From positions 1 to 29,445 of the IMG/VR virus record IMGVR_UViG_3300040806_000884: a DNA stretch of 29,445 nucleotides. One strand, 5' to 3'. This document shows, one piece after another, positions 25,125-29,445 of the stretch. Below the pieces are notes generated by a model that saw only the letters and a list, made by a program, of their open reading frames with translations, did not search any database and had not been told where the DNA came from. This stretch comes from a virus. Position 1 is the stretch's first letter; each line of letters starts with the position of its first letter. Both the position numbers and the translations under genes were made by a program.

Positions 25125-25284
25125 AAAAGATTTTTACAAAAATAAAAGCTGGCTTCACAAACGTTATGTTCAGGATAAGAAAACTCCAGAGGAAATAGCG
25201 CAAGAATGTGGTTGCACAGTACAAACAATTTATCTATACTTGAACAAGTTCGGATTAAAGATGGGAAGAAAGGGCAGAAGATGA
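25117..25284 (+). CDS. Small helix-turn-helix DNA-binding protein
   Basis: 55 residues from TTG 25117, overlapping the RuvC-like gene by 8 bases; the stop overlaps the next ATG (ATGA). The sequence reads WLHKRYVQDKKTPEEIAQ, then CGCTVQTIYLYLNKFGLK and a basic end (GRKGRR). This is a textbook homeodomain-like HTH, with the recognition helix in TVQTIYLYLNK. It is easy to miss because it lacks an ATG. It may be a small repressor or activator, or the remnant of an HTH that elsewhere precedes HNH endonucleases; no HNH motif is present here. Confidence 0.6.
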   Translation: MSKKDFYKNKSWLHKRYVQDKKTPEEIAQECGCTVQTIYLYLNKFGLKMGRKGRR

Positions 25285-25496
25285 ATGACGAAGTAAATCA
25301 TCCTAAGCATTACACAATACATCCTAGTGGTATTGAAACAATAGAACTTACAGAACACATGAATTTCTGTCTTGGCAATGTTATAAAGTATGTTATGCGT
25401 GCCCCATACAAGGGTAAACAAATTCAGGACTTGGAAAAAGCAGCCTGGTATTTGAATCGTGAAATAAATAGACTTAAAACTATTGACAAAGAATAG
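25281..25496 (+). CDS. DUF3310 family protein
   Basis: 71 residues from ATG 25281. VNHPKHYT near the start, HPSGIETIELTEHM and then FCLGNVIKYVMRAPYKG are the hallmark segments of the small phage family DUF3310, sometimes labelled nucleotide-kinase related without proof. An upstream in-frame ATG (25206) would fully overlap the HTH gene and is less likely. The -35 box of the next promoter lies in its last codons, so the end of this gene doubles as regulatory DNA. Confidence 0.78.
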   Translation: MNDEVNHPKHYTIHPSGIETIELTEHMNFCLGNVIKYVMRAPYKGKQIQDLEKAAWYLNREINRLKTIDKE

Positions 25497-25511
25497 ACAC
25501 CATGGTAGAAT
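25483..25511 (+). promoter_or_regulatory. Strong sigma70-type promoter before the packaging genes
   Basis: A perfect -35 TTGACA (25483-25488), a 17-bp spacer and TAGAAT (25506-25511) preceded by TGG (extended -10). Transcription would start near 25518, giving a short leader with AAAGGAG (25527-25533) 5 nt before ATG 25539. It shares the 12-mer TGGTAGAATTGT with the promoter at 13737. This is the best housekeeping-type promoter I found in the window. Confidence 0.8.
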
Positions 25512-25526
25512 TGTCCTACCTACCAT
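25502..25526. promoter_or_regulatory. Operator-like inverted repeat over -10 and +1
   Basis: ATGGTAG (25502-25508) and CTACCAT (25520-25526) are perfect 7-bp arms, 11 bases apart and centred on 25514. A nested shorter pair (GGTAG with CTACC at 25516-25520) also exists. The left arm overlaps the -10 and the right arm covers the leader just past +1, the classic place for a repressor site. As RNA only the right part would be transcribed, so a protein-binding site is more likely than a hairpin. Confidence 0.5.
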
Positions 25527-25538
25527 AAAGGAGTAAAA

Positions 25539-25841
25539 ATGGGACGACGCAAAAAGGTGCAAATAAACGACCCCTTTATTAGAGAGGATAGTTTTACTAC
25601 ACAAGAAGGCAAGGTAGTAAATCAAGGAGATATAATTAAAATCAAGGGTATTTGGGGAACAAAGTTTAGGTTTCATCAGCATGTTATAAATCCAGAGAAT
25701 AATAGGTCTTGGATTGATTGCGTAGAATTAGAAAAAGGTGTTGGTTGTGGTATGCGTTCTTTTTATGAAGATCGTGTAAGGGTAATGCCTAAGAAGCGAG
25801 GAAAGCGTGTCAAAAGAAATAGATCTAGTCAAGCATCTTGA
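25539..25841 (+). CDS. Small basic protein before terminase, unknown (DUF7246-like?)
   Basis: 100 residues. A compact beta-type middle (GDIIKIKGIWGTKFRFHQHV, then RSWIDCVELEKG) is followed by GMRSFYEDRVRVMPKK and a strongly basic tail (KKRGKRVKRNR). The SH3-like beta pattern and RSF..DRV ending resemble a small actinophage family I associate with DUF7246; this match is from memory and uncertain. It is the first gene behind the strong promoter and has the best SD. It overlaps the terminase small subunit gene by 35 bases. The basic tail suggests nucleic acid binding. Confidence 0.6.
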   Translation: MGRRKKVQINDPFIREDSFTTQEGKVVNQGDIIKIKGIWGTKFRFHQHVINPENNRSWIDCVELEKGVGCGMRSFYEDRVRVMPKKRGKRVKRNRSSQAS

Positions 25842-26328
25842 TGAAGTAAACAAGGTTGCATCAGAATATTTAAAGGGAACTGATACAGCACAGATAGCAC
25901 GGGAGTTAGACATACCCCGTACCCGTGTAATGTCATTGCTCAATGACTGGCGTAAAATGGCAGCAAATAATGAAGCCATTCATGCGAGAGCAAGAGAGGC
26001 ACTGGCTGGTGCAGATCAACATTATTCCAGCTTAATTAAAAAGGCATATGAGGTCATTGACACAGCAGATCAAACAGCAAATCTTAATGCTAAGACAACA
26101 TCAATCAAACTTATTGCTGATATTGAAGCAAAAAGACTTGACATGCTTCATCGTGCAGGTCTTTTAGATAATAAAGAGGTGGCAGAAGAACTTGCTCGTA
26201 TGGAAGAAAAGCATCAAATTCTTATAAATATTCTTAAAGATGTTGCTACAAAACATCCAGAAATTCGTAATGAAATTATGTCAAAGCTTTCTGAAGCAAC
26301 TGACGGAGTGATCATAGTTGACAATTGA
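25807..26328 (+). CDS. terS: Terminase small subunit-like protein
   Basis: 173 residues from GTG 25807 (GAGGA 4 nt upstream). An HTH lies at about 28-50 (KGTDTAQIARELDIPRTRVM, then SLLNDW). Two long helices follow (about 60-165), the layout of small terminases, which recognise phage DNA and oligomerise as a ring. It overlaps the large subunit gene by 11 bases. The assignment depends on the HTH, the helical oligomerisation region, the size, and the adjacency to the large subunit. Confidence 0.72.
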   Translation: MSKEIDLVKHLDEVNKVASEYLKGTDTAQIARELDIPRTRVMSLLNDWRKMAANNEAIHARAREALAGADQHYSSLIKKAYEVIDTADQTANLNAKTTSIKLIADIEAKRLDMLHRAGLLDNKEVAEELARMEEKHQILINILKDVATKHPEIRNEIMSKLSEATDGVIIVDN

Positions 26329-28099
26329 TTTCTCTGATTTCATGGAGGCTCTTGATGACAATCCATTTCAGGAAGAACCAGTAGATGTAGAAACCTTTGT
26401 AAAGTCCCCAGACTTTTTAGGGCAGCCAGAACTGTCTCACTATCAGTATGTTCTCGTAGAGTGCATGAGTCAGATATACAAAGAAAAAGATCTGCAAAGA
26501 TTTATGGGAAAGGAAGAGGGTAGTGAACACTATAAGAAATATACTAAGTCAGAAGTTATATTGCAACTTGGCAAAGGATCAGGTAAGGATCACACTTCTA
26601 CTGTGGGTTGTGCTTATCTTGTTTATAAGCTTCTTTGCTTAAAAGATCCTGCTGCATATTTTGGTAAGCCCCCTGGTGATGCTATTGACATTATCAATAT
26701 TGCTGTAAACGCACAGCAAGCAAAGAATGTTTTCTTTAAAGGATTCAAAAACAAGATTGATAAATCTCCATGGTTTGCTGGAAAGTATGATGCTAAAGTA
26801 GACAATGTTGAGTTCGATAAGGCTGTCACAGTATATTCTGGTCACTCAGAAAGAGAGAGCCATGAGGGTCTAAACCTTATGCTTGCTGTCCTTGATGAGA
26901 TTTCTGGTTTTGCCCAGGAGTCAAGTAGTGGCAATGAAAATGCAAAAACAGGAGAAGCAATCTATAAAGCATTCCGTGGCTCAGTTGATTCACGATTTCC
27001 CGACTATGGAAAGGTAGTTCTTCTTTCATTCCCACGTTACAAGGGTGACTTTATCTCTAAAAGATATGATGACGTTGTTGCTGAAAAAGAAACTGAATTT
27101 AAAAAGCATACCTTTGTTCTTAATCCTGCCTTGCCAGAAGATGATCCAGGAAACACCTTTGATATTGAATGGGAAGAAGACAGAATAGAGTCTTATAAGT
27201 TCCCTGGAGTTTATGCGCTCAAAAGACCTACATGGGAAGTAAACCCAACAAGAAGCATTGAAGACTTTAAGCTTGCATTTTATACAGATCCAGCAGATGC
27301 AATGATGCGCTTTGCCTGTATGCCTAGTGTATCTTCAGATGCATTTTTTAAATCACGGGACAAGATAGAAAAGTCATTAAGTATTCGTAATCCACTTGAC
27401 ACCTTTAGAAGAATAGATCCTAGTTTTAAACCAGATCCCGATACAACATATTTTGTACACGCCGACCTAGCACAAAAACATGACAAGTGTGCAGTAGCAT
27501 TAAGCCACGTTGAAAAATGGGTAGAGGTGCAAACATTTAATGACTACACTCAAGTAGTGCCATTTGTTGTTGTAGACATGATTGCATGGTGGGAGCCTCG
27601 TAGAGAAGGGCCAGTAGACCTATCTGAAGTAAAGAACTGGATTATTGATCTTAGAAGAAACGGATTCAATCTCGGATTAGTGACATTTGACCGATGGCAG
27701 TCGTTTGATATTCAGCGAGATCTAAAGAGCGTTGGTATTAATACAGAGACTCTTTCGGTAGCAAAGAAACACTATGAAGATCTTGCCATGCTTTTTTATG
27801 AAGAGCGGGTTGTTGCACCACATATTGAAATACTTTTAGAAGAGCTTTTGGAACTTAGAATCGTGTCAAATAACAAGGTCGATCACCCAAGAAAGAAGTC
27901 AAAGGACTTGGCTGATGCAATGTGTGGATCTGTTTATAATGCAATCTCTCACTCCAAGAAAAATACTTTTGGAGAAATAGAGGTACACACATGGTCCTCA
28001 TTTAAAGCAGATAGAAATAGAGAATTAATAGAAGAAAAAGAAAAACCACAAATGACAGATGATATAAAAGATTATCTTTCTAACTACAAACTGATATAG
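26318..28099 (+). CDS. terL: Terminase large subunit
   Basis: 593 residues from TTG 26318 (GGAG 9 nt upstream); ATG 26342 is the alternative. The ATPase has Walker A LGKGSGKDHTS (G85-K90, with D91 where S/T is usual, a variant I have seen in phage terminases) and Walker B LMLAVLDEIS. The RNase H-like nuclease has D383 in VHADLAQKHDKCAV, a second acidic region VTFDRWQSFD, and the C-terminal KDLADAM. It packages DNA into proheads and cuts it. The gene lies far from the tail genes and next to replication genes, which suggests that the capsid genes follow beyond the right edge. Confidence 0.92.
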   Translation: MTIDFSDFMEALDDNPFQEEPVDVETFVKSPDFLGQPELSHYQYVLVECMSQIYKEKDLQRFMGKEEGSEHYKKYTKSEVILQLGKGSGKDHTSTVGCAYLVYKLLCLKDPAAYFGKPPGDAIDIINIAVNAQQAKNVFFKGFKNKIDKSPWFAGKYDAKVDNVEFDKAVTVYSGHSERESHEGLNLMLAVLDEISGFAQESSSGNENAKTGEAIYKAFRGSVDSRFPDYGKVVLLSFPRYKGDFISKRYDDVVAEKETEFKKHTFVLNPALPEDDPGNTFDIEWEEDRIESYKFPGVYALKRPTWEVNPTRSIEDFKLAFYTDPADAMMRFACMPSVSSDAFFKSRDKIEKSLSIRNPLDTFRRIDPSFKPDPDTTYFVHADLAQKHDKCAVALSHVEKWVEVQTFNDYTQVVPFVVVDMIAWWEPRREGPVDLSEVKNWIIDLRRNGFNLGLVTFDRWQSFDIQRDLKSVGINTETLSVAKKHYEDLAMLFYEERVVAPHIEILLEELLELRIVSNNKVDHPRKKSKDLADAMCGSVYNAISHSKKNTFGEIEVHTWSSFKADRNRELIEEKEKPQMTDDIKDYLSNYKLI

Positions 28100-28106
28100 G
28101 AGACAA

Positions 28107-29135
28107 ATGTTAAAAGTAGGTAAGGCAATGTGCTTTGATGATATTCTTCTTGTTCCACAAAAAAGTAGTGTTTCTTCACGACATGAAGTAGATTTGTCAA
28201 TGTCAATAGGGTTCAAAAATAAAAAAATAAACCTTTCTCTTCCAGTAATAGCAGCACCAATGGATACTGTATGTGATACTGAAATGTGTATTGCCATGCA
28301 TAATGCTGGAGGTATGGGAATTCTTCATAGATACATGTCTTACCAAGAACAAATCCTAAAGTCTCAAAACCTATTAGAAAAGGAAATAAGGTTTGGCGTT
28401 GCCATTGCGTCAAATAATGGATATCTTGCTCAGGCAGATCATCTATATAATATCGGAGTAAGAGTCTTTCTTGTTGATACTGCAAATGGTCATGGTACTT
28501 ACGCTACTAAAGCAGTAGCACAACTTAGAAATGCATTTAAAGATGCACACATCATGGCTGGCAATGTTTCTACAAAAGATGGTTTTCTCAGGCTTGCGGA
28601 AGCAGGAGCAGATTCTATTCGTGTAGGTATAGGCGGTGGTAGCGCATGTACTACAAGACTAGTCAGCGGTCATGGAGTTCCAACACTACAATCAATTATG
28701 GATTGTGCAGAAACATTTCAGGAGTGTTCTATAATTGCTGATGGTGGAATTAAAACTAGTGGAGACATGGTAAAGTCTTTTGCAGCAGGAGCAGATGCAG
28801 TAATGATGGGGTCAATGCTTGCAGGAACAGACGAAGCACCAGGCGAGATACTTGTGTCTGCTGACGGTAGAGAAGTGAAAGCTTTTCGTGGGATGGCAAG
28901 TGCCTCTGCACAGAAAGATGCTACGGGAAAGGTTTCAGTACCAGAAGGTATATCTACTACTGTTCCATATAAGGGGTCTGTTTCACATATCCTTGATCAA
29001 ATTCGTGGTGGATTGGGAAGTGGGTGCTCTTATACAGGAGTAGAAAAACTTTCATTTATTGAAGAGTTTTCAGAATATGTTACTGTTTCAGCACTTAGCG
29101 TTAATGAATCAATTCCACATGCAAAACTAAGTTAA
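28107..29135 (+). CDS. IMP dehydrogenase / GMP reductase family enzyme without CBS domains
   Basis: 342 residues, a TIM barrel. Hallmarks are [28 protein letters not shown], the catalytic loop [12 protein letters not shown] (C181), [10 protein letters not shown] and [16 protein letters not shown] runs straight into the next barrel strand, so the CBS pair of ordinary IMPDH (about 490 aa) is absent; the length equals GMP reductase (about 347 aa). Evidence on specificity conflicts. AAPMDTV and HRYMS are IMPDH-like. The flap lacks the Arg-Tyr of IMPDH, yet GMASASAQ also lacks the Glu of E. coli GuaC (GMSSESAM). It would interconvert IMP, XMP or GMP in the host cytoplasm. AGGAGA precedes the ATG. 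Confidence 0.88.
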   Translation: MLKVGKAMCFDDILLVPQKSSVSSRHEVDLSMSIGFKNKKINLSLPVIAAPMDTVCDTEMCIAMHNAGGMGILHRYMSYQEQILKSQNLLEKEIRFGVAIASNNGYLAQADHLYNIGVRVFLVDTANGHGTYATKAVAQLRNAFKDAHIMAGNVSTKDGFLRLAEAGADSIRVGIGGGSACTTRLVSGHGVPTLQSIMDCAETFQECSIIADGGIKTSGDMVKSFAAGADAVMMGSMLAGTDEAPGEILVSADGREVKAFRGMASASAQKDATGKVSVPEGISTTVPYKGSVSHILDQIRGGLGSGCSYTGVEKLSFIEEFSEYVTVSALSVNESIPHAKLS

Positions 29136-29144
29136 AATAGATAT
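29133..29144 (+). promoter_or_regulatory. Leaderless promoter before the last gene
   Basis: TAAAAT (29133-29138) is followed by 6 nt and ATG 29145, the same geometry as at 13288 and 16189. There is no SD and no clear -35. It is the weakest of the three boxes. Confidence 0.45.
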
Positions 29145-29445
29145 ATGTCAGATTACGATGAAGAGGCGCAAGAGCTAATTGAATTTCTTATCAAGATGGG
29201 AATATTAAAACCTCTAGGATATAATGAAGAATTAGATGATGAGATGTATCTTATATCAGATAGTGCGGCTGATTTAATGCCAGAACTTCCCAAAATGAAA
29301 CAGCAAGAATTAAATTCAGCAGTATTTGATTTGTGGAGTTTAGATATGCTAGACGTTACATTTGGTGATGACGGAGAACCCCTCGTTGGATTAAATAAAA
29401 ATAGTACAGATCCAGAAAAAATAGAGGCGATAGAAGACGAGGGAC
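29145..29445 (+). CDS. Unknown acidic protein, 3' end cut by window edge
   Basis: The first 100 residues are visible; the frame is open to the edge. The N-terminus is strongly acidic and helical (SDYDEEAQELIEFLIKMGIL), followed by a DLMPELPKMKQQEL helix and FDLWSLDMLDVTFGDDG. No recognised motif. It may be a small phage protein preceding the portal or head genes. It was not in any longer frame because it runs off the window; the leaderless-type -10 box 6 nt before the ATG supports the start. Confidence 0.6.
   Translation, partial: MSDYDEEAQELIEFLIKMGILKPLGYNEELDDEMYLISDSAADLMPELPKMKQQELNSAVFDLWSLDMLDVTFGDDGEPLVGLNKNSTDPEKIEAIEDEG

Noticed and set aside
25206-25496. 96-aa version of the DUF3310 gene
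   Set aside because: The extra 25 residues come from the out-of-frame HTH gene; family homology begins right after ATG 25281, which overlaps the HTH stop as ATGA.
25502-25526. Rho-independent terminator after the DUF3310 gene
   Set aside because: The inverted repeat has AT-rich 7-bp arms, an 11-base loop and no following T-run, and it overlaps a near-consensus promoter.
25230-25682. 150-aa open frame on the - strand
   Set aside because: It covers the DUF3310 gene, the strong promoter and the next gene on the + strand, is rich in Cys/Phe/Leu as expected from antisense of AT-rich coding DNA, and has no plausible SD.
28107-29135. Ordinary host IMP dehydrogenase, implying a host chromosome fragment
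   Set aside because: The gene lies 8 bases behind the large terminase, on the same strand and with matching base composition, and lacks CBS domains, so it belongs to the phage gene set.
1-29445. tRNA genes, attachment sites, integrase, insertion sequences
   Set aside because: I looked for these by eye and saw no cloverleaf sequence, integrase or transposase motif, or paired terminal repeats; gaps between genes are too short to hold a tRNA.

Overview
The window is an AT-rich stretch of a tailed double-stranded DNA phage (Caudoviricetes) or a closely related prophage. Every convincing gene is on the + strand, and most neighbours overlap by 1-20 bases. Three features hint at an actinobacterial host of unusually low GC, for example a freshwater lineage. 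First, three promoter-like sites place a TANNNT -10 box exactly 6 nt before an ATG that has no Shine-Dalgarno sequence (leaderless starts). Second, TTG and GTG starts are common. Third, the set of small zinc and HTH genes resembles actinophages. The host call is inference. No tail sheath gene is visible, and the very long tape measure suggests a long-tailed siphovirus.

Layout: (1) 1-13731, tail module. It holds a giant tape measure protein cut by the left edge, a 193-aa tail protein, a 1431-aa tail-tip/receptor protein with a lectin-like insert, and four smaller tail or adhesin proteins. (2) 13772-17387, start of the replication module behind its own extended -10 promoter. It holds a zinc-ribbon protein, a MerR-like HTH/AT-hook protein, two small unknowns, a DnaB-type helicase, a leaderless small gene and a DnaG-type primase. 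(3) 17397-25124, replication and recombination. It holds a gp32-like SSB, a DnaE-type DNA polymerase III alpha, a MazG-like pyrophosphatase, RecA, a zinc ribbon, a PD-(D/E)XK Holliday-resolvase-like protein, an unknown, a Cas4-like Fe-S exonuclease, a zinc-finger protein and a RuvC-like resolvase. (4) 25117-29445, a small HTH protein, a DUF3310 protein, a strong sigma70-type promoter with an overlapping palindrome, a small basic protein, small and large terminase subunits, a CBS-less IMP dehydrogenase/GMP reductase-family enzyme, and a leaderless gene cut by the right edge.

Regions 2-3 supply helicase, primase, SSB, polymerase and recombinase, so the phage carries much of its own replisome and a recombination-dependent replication set with two unrelated resolvase folds. 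The promoter at 25.5 kb probably separates this module from the packaging genes. The guanine-nucleotide enzyme directly behind the large terminase is the most unexpected gene. The other leading observations are the leaderless promoter set, a 12-base promoter word shared by two module-head genes, the palindrome over the 25.5-kb promoter, and a TPGEFVV module repeated three times in the tape measure protein. Gaps between genes are all under 45 bases. I saw no rRNA, tRNA, CRISPR array, insertion sequence or convincing terminator.
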